In this document: positions 54,069-62,487 of the stretch, in pieces
How positions within the stretch are numbered: the first letter of the stretch is position 1
How the letters are laid out: each line of letters starts with the position of its first letter
Assembly: GCF_023734095.1 (NCBI RefSeq)
Contig: NZ_AP024620.1
Coordinates: 1,732,501 to 1,796,500, forward strand
Direction of reading: 5' to 3'
DNA: 64,000 bases
DNA from: Moorella sp. Hama-1
Lineage (GTDB): Bacteria > Bacillota > DSM-521 > Neomoorellales > Neomoorellaceae
Position numbers and translations under genes: made by a program
The notes under the pieces: model-generated
Database searches by the model: none
Seen by the model: the letters and a program-made list of their open reading frames with translations, nothing else
What the model was told of the DNA's origin: nothing

Positions 54069-54344
54069 TTAACGATCAAACCTGAAGACACGTCCTGCTT
54101 CATTGTAAATAAATTTATCACCCAGGGCCTGGTAAAGGTTGGCGCTGGCGCGAAAACCGGTGCAGTGGCAGACCACCAGGTATTGTAGATCAAAACGCGA
54201 TAGGGCCTTGATCGTCTCCGTTAGCCGTTCCGGGCCGGCGTCCTTTAAATGAGTGCTGCCGATGACGGCGCAGAGGCTACCGGCACCGGTAAGGTTCAGA
54301 GCGCGCTCCAGGGTGACTCACCATTTGAATTCAAATTCCGGCAT
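54069..54344 (-). pseudogene. Zinc-ribbon start joined to metallo-beta-lactamase-fold C-terminus
   Basis: Codons from ATG 54344 read MPEFEFKW and stop. From about 54313 another frame reads VIGSTHLKDAGPERL and LVVCHCTGFRASANLYQAL, the C-terminus of an MBL-fold hydrolase. Neither gene is complete. The rest of 54009-54476 holds a promoter and terminator. Confidence 0.7.
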
Positions 54345-54370
54345 TTACTATTCACCCCCAACCTGCTCCT

Positions 54371-54399
54371 AGTATAAAGCTATAAAGAACATAGGTCAA
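54371..54399 (-). promoter_or_regulatory. Promoter with CATATG-type operator (copy d)
   Basis: Minus strand TTGACC (54394-54399), 17-base spacer, TATACT (54371-54376). It reads into the fragment above and perhaps the SPASM gene. Confidence 0.7.
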
Positions 54400-54406
54400 T
54401 ATTGTA

Positions 54407-54437
54407 TTGCAAAAAGCCCCCTGCCAAAAAGGGGGCT
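54407..54437. terminator. Terminator after the MOSC gene
   Basis: Arms AGCCCCC and GGGGGCT around TGCCAAAAA, with T-tract on the minus strand. Confidence 0.7.
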
Positions 54438-54476
54438 ACTGTGAAAATTATAGTTTTTAGTTTACGTAATTTAAGT

Positions 54477-54911
54477 TTACGTAATTATGGTCACCCAATC
54501 ACCTATTTTTACCCAGCCGCTTTTTACCACCCGGCAATAAATACCTTCGGTCTTTAAAGGCGTCGGCTTTGGGAAAGAGGAGACTGATGGTTCATCATCC
54601 GGTTTCCCAATTTGCGTAACTTCAACAATTGCTTCTCCCACCAAAAACCTGACCCCAACTTTAATCCCTTCTAAATTAATGCCCTGGACGGTAATGTTTT
54701 CGGCAAAATCACCCGGTTGAAATGGAATGCCTAAAGTACCGGCCAATTTTTTAGCCCTCTCAACCATAAAAAAACTCACCTGACGGATAGTTCCCGCATG
54801 AGCATCCCCTTGCAAACCGTAATCAGCAATAAGGTAACCGGAACCAATATTAGTTTTCTTCATTCCTTTTTGGCGGCTGAGATTAACACCGATAACTTTA
54901 CCTGTTGCCAT
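54477..54911 (-). CDS. MOSC-domain protein (second copy)
   Basis: A 144-residue paralogue of 19567-20007 with GDAHAGTIR, PGDFAENITVQG and EGIYCRVVKSG. It lies downstream of the PS decarboxylase gene with a 100-base gap. A Moco- or sulfur-related role is inferred from the family. Confidence 0.85.
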   Translation of the reverse strand: MATGKVIGVNLSRQKGMKKTNIGSGYLIADYGLQGDAHAGTIRQVSFFMVERAKKLAGTLGIPFQPGDFAENITVQGINLEGIKVGVRFLVGEAIVEVTQIGKPDDEPSVSSFPKPTPLKTEGIYCRVVKSGWVKIGDWVTIIT

Positions 54912-55011
54912 TTTCTATACCCCGTTTCCGGATAAGTTCGCCGCCGCTAATCTCCGGGCCTATTGGTACCGCGGCCAGCGGCTGCCTCAAGCCTTTACGC
55001 AGGCGCTTTAG

Positions 55012-55782
55012 CTATTTCATCCCATTTGAGGGCTGGTAGCAGGCCACCACCGTCCTGGCGCCATATACCTGCTGTCCTACCCGGACAGTGAACTCAATTT
55101 CTTCACTAAATATAACCAGGTCCACCTGAGAACCACGCTCGATAAAAGATATCTTCTGACCCCGGTCGACTACCTGGCCGGGCTTGATAAAATTGTTGAT
55201 TTTGTTGACAAACCTGTCGGCTATCTCTACTACAGCTATCTTAATACCTTTACCATCCAAAAAGACGGTCAAACGTTCATTTATCAGGCGGTAGCGATGA
55301 GAAAAGAGATCCACCACCCGCCGGAAGTAGGTCAAGCGGATGTATTCCCAGAGGTCCACCATAGGCAAATTAACCTTGGCCTGGGTATGGACCATATCCA
55401 CCACCCTGGCGGTAATAGGAGCGTAGTTAAAGTGGACATCCAGGGGCGACATATAAATCCCTACGATCCAGCCCCGGTCGCCCCGGACCGGGGCTTTCAT
55501 TATTTCCCCGACAGGGATAACCTGGTCCAACTTTTCGGCCACTACCTCTCCGTTCAGGAAGGGTTTGATATATACCACCTTGCCGTCGGCCGGGGCCAGG
55601 ATAGTTCCTGCTTCTGCCGGCGGTACCCGGACCGGGTCACGGTAGAACCATACCCGCCGCAAAAACCAGAGAAGGATAGTGATAATTATCGCTGCAAGAA
55701 GAAATATCGTAAAGAGGATTAAACCAACAGGGTTTACAGGCGAGATTAGCGATATTGCAGGTAAAACAGGTAAAATTACCAT
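55012..55782 (-). CDS. psd: Phosphatidylserine decarboxylase
   Basis: A 256-residue enzyme with two N-terminal membrane helices (about 8-45), RDPVRVPPAEAGTILAPADG, SPLDVHFNYAPI with the catalytic histidine, and FIERGSQVDLV. The GS pair there is the self-cleavage site that makes the pyruvoyl group. It makes phosphatidylethanolamine from phosphatidylserine. Its first 58 codons are duplicated in the chimera at 47039. Confidence 0.88.
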   Translation of the reverse strand: MVILPVLPAISLISPVNPVGLILFTIFLLAAIIITILLWFLRRVWFYRDPVRVPPAEAGTILAPADGKVVYIKPFLNGEVVAEKLDQVIPVGEIMKAPVRGDRGWIVGIYMSPLDVHFNYAPITARVVDMVHTQAKVNLPMVDLWEYIRLTYFRRVVDLFSHRYRLINERLTVFLDGKGIKIAVVEIADRFVNKINNFIKPGQVVDRGQKISFIERGSQVDLVIFSEEIEFTVRVGQQVYGARTVVACYQPSNGMK

Positions 55783-55911
55783 CCTGACAACCCCTTCTTT
55801 ATGCTTTAAGGCATTCCATCAAGATCAGGGCCAGAGACTTCGTTAATAATGACATAAAAAGTCCCCGCGAATAAAAAGCGGGGGCAATAGTTCTTCTTAC
55901 ACCGTTAAAAA

Positions 55912-56313
55912 TTATAATTCTTTACCCAAGGTATCGCCAGGTTGGCAAATATAAACATTAGTAACTTCGACAAGCACAGCGGATTGGGGATGCAGTGCTG
56001 GCATTGCCTGCTTGACCCAGGCCACCGCATCGTCGAAAACCTGACCTGAAGTATGGATAGTGGCTTTTCCTTTTATTTGGTAGGCCTGCTTATCTTCTAG
56101 ATTCCAGGTGCATACGGCGATATAAGGATTGTTTTTAAGATTGTCTTTGGATTTCTCCATGAAATTATCCACGACTAAAAGATGATCGTCATCATACACT
56201 TTGACAAAAGTCATCGGCACCACATTGGGTATTCCAAGTTTAGACGCAGTAGCTACCGGAAAAACTCCCTGCTTTGCGATTACATTTTTAATTTCCGTAT
56301 TCAATTTGGCCAT
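55912..56313 (-). CDS. Pyridoxamine 5'-phosphate oxidase-family protein (copy 2)
   Basis: A 133-residue near-identical copy of 47408-47809 (ASKLGIP in place of ASKEGIP). Here it stands upstream of the complete PS decarboxylase gene, so this is probably the original position and the 47-kb copy the duplicate. Confidence 0.82.
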   Translation of the reverse strand: MAKLNTEIKNVIAKQGVFPVATASKLGIPNVVPMTFVKVYDDDHLLVVDNFMEKSKDNLKNNPYIAVCTWNLEDKQAYQIKGKATIHTSGQVFDDAVAWVKQAMPALHPQSAVLVEVTNVYICQPGDTLGKEL

Positions 56314-56352
56314 AATCGAAACCCCCTCTTCCTCAAAAAATAAATTTTACTT

Positions 56353-56484
56353 GTAACTACTTAGCCTACCTGGCCGGTCAGCCCGGCAGTGAAAGCATGG
56401 AAGGCCCATCTGGGTAGCGTGGTTGCGCCATACTGACAGTATGTAGCCCCGCAGAAGCTAATTACGACGGTAGCCCGAGTAGTT
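56353..56484. repeat. Inverted-repeat-bounded structured element, copy 2
   Basis: Same sequence as 47849-47980, in the leader of the second PPOX gene. Confidence 0.65.
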
Positions 56485-56497
56485 TTTTTACTTTAAA

Positions 56498-56526
56498 ATT
56501 ATACCCGTTAAAATAACATATGTCAA
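56498..56526 (-). promoter_or_regulatory. Consensus promoter with CATATG operator (copy g)
   Basis: Duplicate of 47994-48022: TTGACA, 17-base spacer, TATAAT. Bases 56538-56696 hold no recognisable gene. Confidence 0.82.
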
Positions 56527-56696
56527 ATATACTGACCACCACGATAGAGTCCAGCCATTGCACCCAACCCCCTGAGGTTTCTCGTTTTAGTTCTCTCAGG
56601 GATAATTGGTACTGGTGCCTTGAAGGGGCCTTTTCCCAAACATTTGCGTCCCCCAGCAAAACCTTCCCTCGACGGCCGCAAGAACGGCAACGCCAG

Positions 56697-57182
56697 CTAT
56701 AACGGCCTCTTATACTGCTCGGGCAGGGCTTGATACACGATAACCGCTATAACCCCTCCTGCCAGGGCCGTAAGCAATTGGGGGATCTGGAAAGCCTGCG
56801 CCAGCTTGGGGGGCAAAACCAGAATGAATTTCAGCGCTAACACGAAGACCCCATACTTGCATACCGCGGCAGTAATGACGCCGACCCAGGGGTTAAGCCT
56901 TGCCAGCAGGCCGAAGACTATCACCAGCGTAGCGTTGGCTGCCATTATGAACGGCGTTACGGGCTGGGCGAGCGGGGGCACGATGCCCCGCATGAGGGCG
57001 ATCCACGGCGTCAGGGCGCCTATGACGACCCCGCCCCCTATGCCTACGGTAAAAGTCGCTAAAAACAGCATCGCGTTTACCAGCGGGCCTGTCACCGGCT
57101 GCGGCAGGCCGGCCATCTGGACTGCGACCGTCAGCGCCAAAAGCAGGGCGGCCGTAGTCAGAAACCTGGTATTTCGCCACAT
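56697..57182 (-). CDS. ECF transporter S component, substrate unknown
   Basis: A 161-residue membrane protein with about five helices; LTVAVQMAGLPQPVTGPLVNA (shortened: VAVQMAGLPQPVTG) is typical of S components. The ATG at 57182 has GGAGGCGAGG. No A or T genes are near, so it would use a shared ECF module. The 350 bases upstream (57183-57532) contain short degenerate frames only, one ending HRSMLVFVHLPPG, which I cannot identify. Confidence 0.7.
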   Translation of the reverse strand: MWRNTRFLTTAALLLALTVAVQMAGLPQPVTGPLVNAMLFLATFTVGIGGGVVIGALTPWIALMRGIVPPLAQPVTPFIMAANATLVIVFGLLARLNPWVGVITAAVCKYGVFVLALKFILVLPPKLAQAFQIPQLLTALAGGVIAVIVYQALPEQYKRPL

Positions 57183-57532
57183 GACTTACCTCGCCTCCTC
57201 AGTTTTTCCAGCAGCGTCCCATTTCCTTCTGAACGCCTGCAGCAACGTTTCCACCTCATTCCTCCTGTAGCACTTCTACCCCGGGGGCAGGTGGACGAAG
57301 ACCAGCATGCTCCTGTGCCCCCAGTTCCACTGGATGCGGGTGGTGACTAGGTTGTCCTTCCAGGCATGGCCGGTTAATGTGAAAATCTACAATAAGCAGC
57401 TTTAAGCAGCTTGATGCTCGTTTTTATCGAGTGTCCAGCACTTCTCCCTCGTTTTCCCGCCAGAGCTGGACTACGGGCCTCACCTCTTCTATTAAACGGG
57501 CGCATACGTCGCTCATGAGTTCTTGCCGGGGT

Positions 57533-58017
57533 TCAACTTTTACACATAAAATCTATGTTGCTTACAGGATGCTCACCATAGACCACAATCAACCGCTTAT
57601 GTCCCTTCCCAACCAAAGCTTGGACCTCTTTCTCCAGCTGATCCCAGTTGAGTGTTTTGCCCTTAACCTGGGAATTAGAGTGCCGGAAACCGCAGTAAAG
57701 ACAATCATTAATACATGGACTCGAGATGTAAAGCGGCGCAAAGAGCACGATCCGGTTGCCGTAGATAGCCTGCTTAATCTCGCGTGCAACCGCGTACGTT
57801 TCCTGCCAGAGGTCTTCATTGGTGTTGTTAAGAAGCACGGCTGTTTCTTCCGGTGTCAGTCCCATCAAACTCCTGGCCTTCGCCAGGATCTCCCGTACTC
57901 GGGCTACAGGTGGGTTAGCTGTCCCCGCTAGCAGTGCTTCAATCATAGCATCATTGATAAAATCCCGCCTGGTTTCCCGTGCTTCGTGCTGTAAGATCTT
58001 CTCTAAACGTTGTAATT
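57533..58017 (-). pseudogene. HydG-type radical SAM fragment
   Basis: Reads FINDAMIEALL, then MGLTPEETAVLL, and PCINDCLYCGFRHSN with the CX3CX2C cluster of HydG ([FeFe]-hydrogenase maturase), then stops at VSNIDFMCKS. Only about 160 of some 470 residues remain, and no clear start is left. A perfect 11-bp inverted repeat (CGCTATTTGGT, 58029-58059) lies at its upstream edge. Confidence 0.75.
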
Positions 58018-58059
58018 TGCTCTGTTTTCGCTATTTGGTTTTACCCACACCAAATAGCG

Positions 58060-58110
58060 AGGAACCCTATTCTATTTCTTCCCTGCATGTGTCTATCGAC
58101 AGTATTTCCT
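58060..58110 (-). pseudogene. CooC-like ATPase C-terminal fragment
   Basis: About 45 bases (ATTTCTTCCCTGCATGTGTC onward) match 11993-12035 in the ATPase gene. Confidence 0.55.
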
Positions 58111-58188
58111 CCACACACCAATTCCCTCTTCCGCTATGACGACAAGCACCGGAGAAACGGCTGCCAATTGATAAGGGCCACAAAAATC

Positions 58189-58818
58189 TTACAAGCGATG
58201 ACTGCTTAATTTCTTTTGAAAATAGTGGCTTGCATAGACCGCACCCAAAGGATTATGCGCTAAAACACGATCTTTAGCCGCCAAAACTGTCACCGGAGCC
58301 TCAGAGTACTGGATAAATAAGGTATCATGCCCTACACACAGGCAGACAATTACGTTCAAATCGGTCCCGGCCGCATTTAAAAGCTTGGCCTGGCCTATGG
58401 GATTACACATGGGTTCATAAGAACCGGGGCGCACTTTTTCTTCGTTGGTAATACCCAATTCTTCTTTAGGCACCGACCCTGTTTTGCAGATAACCGAGTA
58501 GACCTCAAAGCCGTTACTTTGCAAAACGGCTGCAACGCGTTTAGCTTCTTCTCTTACGCCCGTACAAAAAGCCAGTCCTAACTTATGAAAACCTGCCCGC
58601 CGGGAAAACTCCATGATTTCTTCCAACCGTGTCCAGACGCCGTAGCCGGCAGCCTCTGTCCGAGCGGCGTTCAAGGCAATATTATTTATCTCCGGCTTTT
58701 GGTATTCAGCCCTGGCTTCCTGGTAAATGGATTCGTTGTCCTGCATGGGACAATTAGCCGGTAATCGCTCCAGTTCCCCCGTCCTACAGGCATAAACTCC
58801 ACATTGATCACAGCGCAT
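58189..58818 (-). CDS. DUF1847 metal-binding protein
   Basis: A 209-residue protein beginning MRCDQCGVYACRTGE, then LPANCPM and CNPIGQAKLLN and VCLCVGHD: the Cys pattern of DUF1847 (COG4887, putative metal-binding). The ATG at 58818 has AAGGAGG. It may be transcribed with the radical SAM and DUF364 genes upstream. Function unproven. Confidence 0.82.
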   Translation of the reverse strand: MRCDQCGVYACRTGELERLPANCPMQDNESIYQEARAEYQKPEINNIALNAARTEAAGYGVWTRLEEIMEFSRRAGFHKLGLAFCTGVREEAKRVAAVLQSNGFEVYSVICKTGSVPKEELGITNEEKVRPGSYEPMCNPIGQAKLLNAAGTDLNVIVCLCVGHDTLFIQYSEAPVTVLAAKDRVLAHNPLGAVYASHYFQKKLSSHRL

Positions 58819-58974
58819 TATTTAAAAGCCTCCTTACTATATCGATCAATTTCTGTAACTTCCGCAATCACCAACGTAACCTTCGGGATGAGATTTTTGC
58901 CGGCAATGGACAATTCCTTACCTGCGCACCAGCCGTAGTGATAACCCTCACCAGTTTTAAAAATTCACTGCAAA

Positions 58975-59026
58975 TTGTTGAGTGTAAATTTTAGTGGCCG
59001 CGTCGTTATAAAAACCAGCATACTGC
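58975..59026 (-). pseudogene. FAD reductase fragment
   Basis: About 45 bases encode AGFYNDAATKIYT, matching AGFYNGAATKIYN of the enzyme at 12783-14126. The preceding 58840-58880 resembles part of the 21535 enzyme. Confidence 0.55.
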
Positions 59027-59956
59027 CTAAGAGGCCGTTTTGAGCCTATAATAAACCTCTTCCTGGTAAACAGGCTGGATAAGGCCTCCGTCTACCAAAC
59101 GCCCAATATATTTTGTCACCTCAGTCTTGTGTAAGCCAGTTAAAGAAGCAATCTCCGTTAGGGTGCATGGCCGTCGGCTGAGAAGGGTCACAATCTCCTT
59201 TTCAATATCTTGCTGGCTCCCGTGCCCGTACACCTTCCCGGCAAAATGGCCAATTATCTCTGCTCTCTGCCCTAGCCGGGCAGCTATCCTCTCCATTTGC
59301 TCCTGTTCCAGGGGCCTGGCAAAAGCCTCCGCCGGGGGACGAGTAACAGTATTCAGCTGGATCTTCTCAACCGGTAAGTCTTTTAAAACTGCAGTCAGGG
59401 CAGTAATCTCTTCTTCCTTATCATTGAGCCCGCGGGCCAGCATTACCTCTATCCAAAGGCGGCCACGAAACATATTGGCAAAGTCTTGCAACCCTTCAAT
59501 AATCCGTTCCAAACCAAGCTGGCTACAGGGCCGGTTGATCTGCTCAAACGCCGGGATTGTAGCCGCATCCAGGGAAGGTATCACCAGATCCGCTGCTGCC
59601 AGATCTTCCCGTATATTTTGATCATATAGGAGTGATCCGTTGGTAAGTATGGCCACAGGTACGGACGTTAACCTCTTTAAGCCCTGGATTACCCGGCCGA
59701 GTCCTGCATTAAGGGTAGGCTCACCGGAGCCGGAAATTGTCACATAGTCGGGTTGGGGATTTTCCTTGAGTTTTGTCTCCACTTCTTGCAGCACATCCGC
59801 TACCGATACGTAATCCCTGCGCTGGATGGTGTGTACTGTTGTACGGCCTAACTGGCAGTAGATGCAATCATAGCTGCAGGTTTTAAAGGGCACAAGGTCG
59901 ACTCCCAGGGACCACCCCAGCCGCCGTGACGGGACAGGGCCAAAAACATGACTCAT
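59027..59956 (-). CDS. Radical SAM protein, COG0731-type (second copy)
   Basis: A 309-residue paralogue of 20097-21038: FGPVPSRRLGWSLGVDLVPF, CSYDCIYCQLG, GSGEPTL and the C-terminal winged-helix-like part. Its ATG (59956) lies 1 base after the DUF364 stop, so the two are translationally coupled. Confidence 0.84.
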   Translation of the reverse strand: MSHVFGPVPSRRLGWSLGVDLVPFKTCSYDCIYCQLGRTTVHTIQRRDYVSVADVLQEVETKLKENPQPDYVTISGSGEPTLNAGLGRVIQGLKRLTSVPVAILTNGSLLYDQNIREDLAAADLVIPSLDAATIPAFEQINRPCSQLGLERIIEGLQDFANMFRGRLWIEVMLARGLNDKEEEITALTAVLKDLPVEKIQLNTVTRPPAEAFARPLEQEQMERIAARLGQRAEIIGHFAGKVYGHGSQQDIEKEIVTLLSRRPCTLTEIASLTGLHKTEVTKYIGRLVDGGLIQPVYQEEVYYRLKTAS

Positions 59957-59957
59957 T

Positions 59958-60695
59958 CTATTGCAACCCCTTTTTCGCCATGGTGAGCAACCTTACGCCG
60001 CGCCCATGCAATTGCTTAAACACCACGCCTTCAGAAACAAGCCTGAGCACCACTTCCGGCTCCACCACCCGCGTCCCGGAAATCAGGTCCACCCCGTAGT
60101 CAAACCATAGAGGTGTAAGGGGCGTTGTCGGGCCGAGCACCATTACCAGGCTGTCTTTCCGGCAAAGCTCAAGGAGGGCCTCCATTGTACCGTTTATAAG
60201 AGCCGTGCCGGTTATGGCCACCACGTCGGCCCTGGGGATGACGATCCCTGCTGTATCAGCCGGGAGATCGCCGCTTTGCGGCCTTCTTTCCAACACCCAG
60301 AGTTCCCTTGCTACCCGCCGTAGCGCGGGAACAAAAGGAAAGTGCCCCACCACGGCAACCCGTTTCCCCGCCCCCCTTTCTATTAATAATTCCCCGGCGT
60401 TAATATCCTGGCATTGCTCCATATCCACCTCTAACAAAGAATTGATCGCCGCAAGCCCGACAGAGGCTTCCAGAAGGCTTGCCGAGGTGGCATAGCGGCA
60501 AAGCTCGCGGACGCTTTTACCTGCCAGAGAGCCCGCTTCGCCTACGGGAAAGCGGTCTTCATGTTCGTGGATAAAGGTTGTCGAAGCCAGGCCGCAGTAA
60601 CGGCTCCACACCCCCGTCCAGAACGGACCGATTCGTACATCCTTCACAATCTCATCGCCGGAAAGGCTGGCAATAATAGCGTCAATCAGGCTCAT
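59958..60695 (-). CDS. DUF4213/DUF364 putative metal-chelation protein
   Basis: A 245-residue close paralogue of 18211-18948 (VAVVGHFPF, ADVVAITGTALINGTM, GPTTPLTPLWFDYGVDL). It heads a two-gene unit with the radical SAM gene behind promoter e. The coupling argues that the two proteins act together. Confidence 0.82.
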   Translation of the reverse strand: MSLIDAIIASLSGDEIVKDVRIGPFWTGVWSRYCGLASTTFIHEHEDRFPVGEAGSLAGKSVRELCRYATSASLLEASVGLAAINSLLEVDMEQCQDINAGELLIERGAGKRVAVVGHFPFVPALRRVARELWVLERRPQSGDLPADTAGIVIPRADVVAITGTALINGTMEALLELCRKDSLVMVLGPTTPLTPLWFDYGVDLISGTRVVEPEVVLRLVSEGVVFKQLHGRGVRLLTMAKKGLQ

Positions 60696-60719
60696 CCATT
60701 TCCCCCCTTTCGTAAAATG

Positions 60720-60840
60720 CTATAAACCAAAATGTAGCAGTTGGTACACGGTGGGGGAGGCGCCGATACCTCCGGATTTATCCAGAAGAAAAGGGTTGGT
60801 CGGGTCCAGGCGGGCTCCGGCATTCGCTATTCATCGCCAG
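60720..60840 (-). pseudogene. SPASM radical SAM C-terminal and zinc-ribbon start fragments
   Basis: Bases resemble 18973-19195: a decayed NCYKLF region, then remains of the MPEF start at about 60820. Confidence 0.6.
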
Positions 60841-60845
60841 GTTCT

Positions 60846-60874
60846 AGTATAAACCCATAAAGGACATACGTCAA
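60846..60874 (-). promoter_or_regulatory. Promoter with CATATG-type operator (copy e)
   Basis: Minus strand TTGACG (60869-60874), 17-base spacer, TATACT... (60846-60851). Confidence 0.72.
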
Positions 60875-60920
60875 TATAACCGTGCAAAAAGCAGCGAGGG
60901 CTGCTCTGTGCAATTAAAAA

Positions 60921-61070
60921 CCCCAACCGCATACATAGTGGTTGGGGATAAACGCTAACCTGCTATTCACCTCCCCATAGCACGTGGTTCAATGGTGTAG
61001 TGCAAACGGGCAGGTCTCCTGACTTGAATATCCGGTGCTACAGGGGCTTGGCGGGTGTCGAAGCTTTGAA
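60921..61070 (-). promoter_or_regulatory. Truncated cobalamin riboswitch (3' part) with terminator
   Basis: Minus strand GTCAGGAGACCTGCCCG (61008-61024) is an excellent B12 box. A terminator CCCCAACC/GGTTGGGG with TTTTT follows (60921-60950). The conserved 5' core (CGCCACTG) is absent; that space is coding sequence of the neighbouring gene. Confidence 0.7.
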
Positions 61071-61469
61071 GATTGCATTAGCTTCGGTACTCCTGTTGGC
61101 CAGGCGGCGGCAGCGCCACCTGTTCTTTGTTATTTCTTCCCGGGGGATGGGCTCATCAATAAAATAGAGTTCCCAAAGCCGCAGGGTGGGTTCCGGTAAA
61201 CTCCGCAGGCCATAATAATCGTCCCGAAAGACCTCCTGGACTTTTTTATAGCCAAAATACTTAAAAAGCCCCAGCACCTGCTCCCATCTGCCCCGGGCAA
61301 GGACAGTTTTAATGATCAAAGGGGCGTGGTTCTCCAAATCCAGGGTACTAATATCATAGTTGCCAAATAGGTGCGTTAAGTCCTCCGGTAGTTTCATAAT
61401 TGTTGTGGCCTGGATATTCCTGATTTTAACCAGGAGAGGAAAAGCCACTCCCCCCTTCTTGCTCTTCAA
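61038..61469 (-). CDS. DUF6922-type partner of the AbiEii-like protein
   Basis: Up to 143 residues; the reading begins at a TTG (61469) inside the upstream gene, and a shorter form from ATG 61397 (MKLPEDLTHLFGNYD) is more likely. The fold region YDISTLDLENHAPLIIKTVL and WEQVLGLFKYFG is typical of DUF6922, usually paired with AbiEii nucleotidyltransferases. It would be the antitoxin-side partner; this is by analogy. Confidence 0.65.
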   Translation of the reverse strand: MKSKKGGVAFPLLVKIRNIQATTIMKLPEDLTHLFGNYDISTLDLENHAPLIIKTVLARGRWEQVLGLFKYFGYKKVQEVFRDDYYGLRSLPEPTLRLWELYFIDEPIPREEITKNRWRCRRLANRSTEANAIFKASTPAKPL

Positions 61470-62169
61470 CTGTTATCTGGCGCTTCAGGAAAAAACGAAC
61501 TTGATCACTGAAATAGCCATTTATTGTGTTAAGATCTGGCCGTGGTTCCAACACCATATTCAGAACAGCCTCTTTATCTTCTAGGTCCTCTGTATATACC
61601 AGTTGCTCTAAAAAAAGGCGGCTGCCAAAAAGGGGGTCACCATGCAGAACAAATTTTTTGTTGGCACCGGCAATAATTCCTTCCAGGGTTATTACACCCT
61701 GGGTTAATAAAAAATATAAATCAACATAGTCCCGAAAGGTCGCTCGTCGCCCCACAGCGTAAGCCTTCATCAAAGCTATTTCTTCCGGGGAGGCCAATCT
61801 TAACCCCTTCAGAATTGGGCTAATAATTTCTCCCTCGATAAGCTTAAATAACAAAGGAAAAGGGTACGTCAAGAACGTAACTTTGACTCCCTTTATCTCC
61901 CACATAGCCTGATCAACCTGTCGAGATACGAGTTGCAAGTCAGCAGTCAGAAAGGATTCCTTCAGTTGCCGATATAACTGGTTGAATTTGAGCTTTTCTT
62001 CGGTTCCTGATTGGAAAAAATCCAGGTCGAAGGAACGACGGTGCCATATTTGCAAAGATAGGCCCGTACCTCCGGCCAGGTAAAATTTCCGGCCAATTTT
62101 ACTTGCAGCCAATACTTCTAAAACCGCCTTTGTCCTGTCGCCCAAAATGTTTTCCCAGGCTGCAGCCAT
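61426..62169 (-). CDS. AbiEii/AbiGii-type nucleotidyltransferase (toxin-like)
   Basis: A 247-residue protein with YLAGGTGLSLQIWHRRSFDLD, shortened to GGTGLSLQ...SFDLDFF, the GG...DxD catalytic signature of the AbiEii family. Members act as toxins or abortive-infection factors by modifying RNA. GGAGTATTATC precedes ATG 62169. Confidence 0.82.
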   Translation of the reverse strand: MAAAWENILGDRTKAVLEVLAASKIGRKFYLAGGTGLSLQIWHRRSFDLDFFQSGTEEKLKFNQLYRQLKESFLTADLQLVSRQVDQAMWEIKGVKVTFLTYPFPLLFKLIEGEIISPILKGLRLASPEEIALMKAYAVGRRATFRDYVDLYFLLTQGVITLEGIIAGANKKFVLHGDPLFGSRLFLEQLVYTEDLEDKEAVLNMVLEPRPDLNTINGYFSDQVRFFLKRQITVEEQEGGSGFSSPG

Positions 62170-62487
62170 GATAATACTCCTATAAAAACCTTTTCCCAGT
62201 CTCCGTTACCTTATCCCTATTAACAGTTTACACCAAAAAGCAAAACGCCACAAGGTTAAATATTACTTAACTGTCCACCCTCTACCTTCCTCCTACCATC
62301 TCCGTACCCTCACCGTTTTATGGCCGTTTAGCACATTTAAAGACGCGATCTTAAATTTAAAAATATTGGCATCGATAACTTACGCTGGCCGCAATGTTAC
62401 GGCTTGGCCAGGAATTTTAGCTGCTGTGATTTAATATCCCAGGCTGCAGGTTTCAGATGCATTAACACTGGCCGCTTGAGAAAAATA
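62170..62487. other. Intergenic region between divergent units
   Basis: About 320 bases between the AbiEii-like gene (minus) and the plus-strand cassette. I see no gene, repeat or recognisable RNA. Confidence 0.5.

Larger units (their letters stand above)
55614..56537. repeat. Long direct repeat, copy 2 (924 bp)
   Basis: Matches 47110-48033 with a few substitutions. Confidence 0.9.

Noticed and set aside
60940-60995. Possible leader peptide after the B12 box (GTG behind GGGGAG, about 18 codons)
   Set aside because: It ends inside the terminator hairpin and is composed mostly of it; coincidence is more likely.
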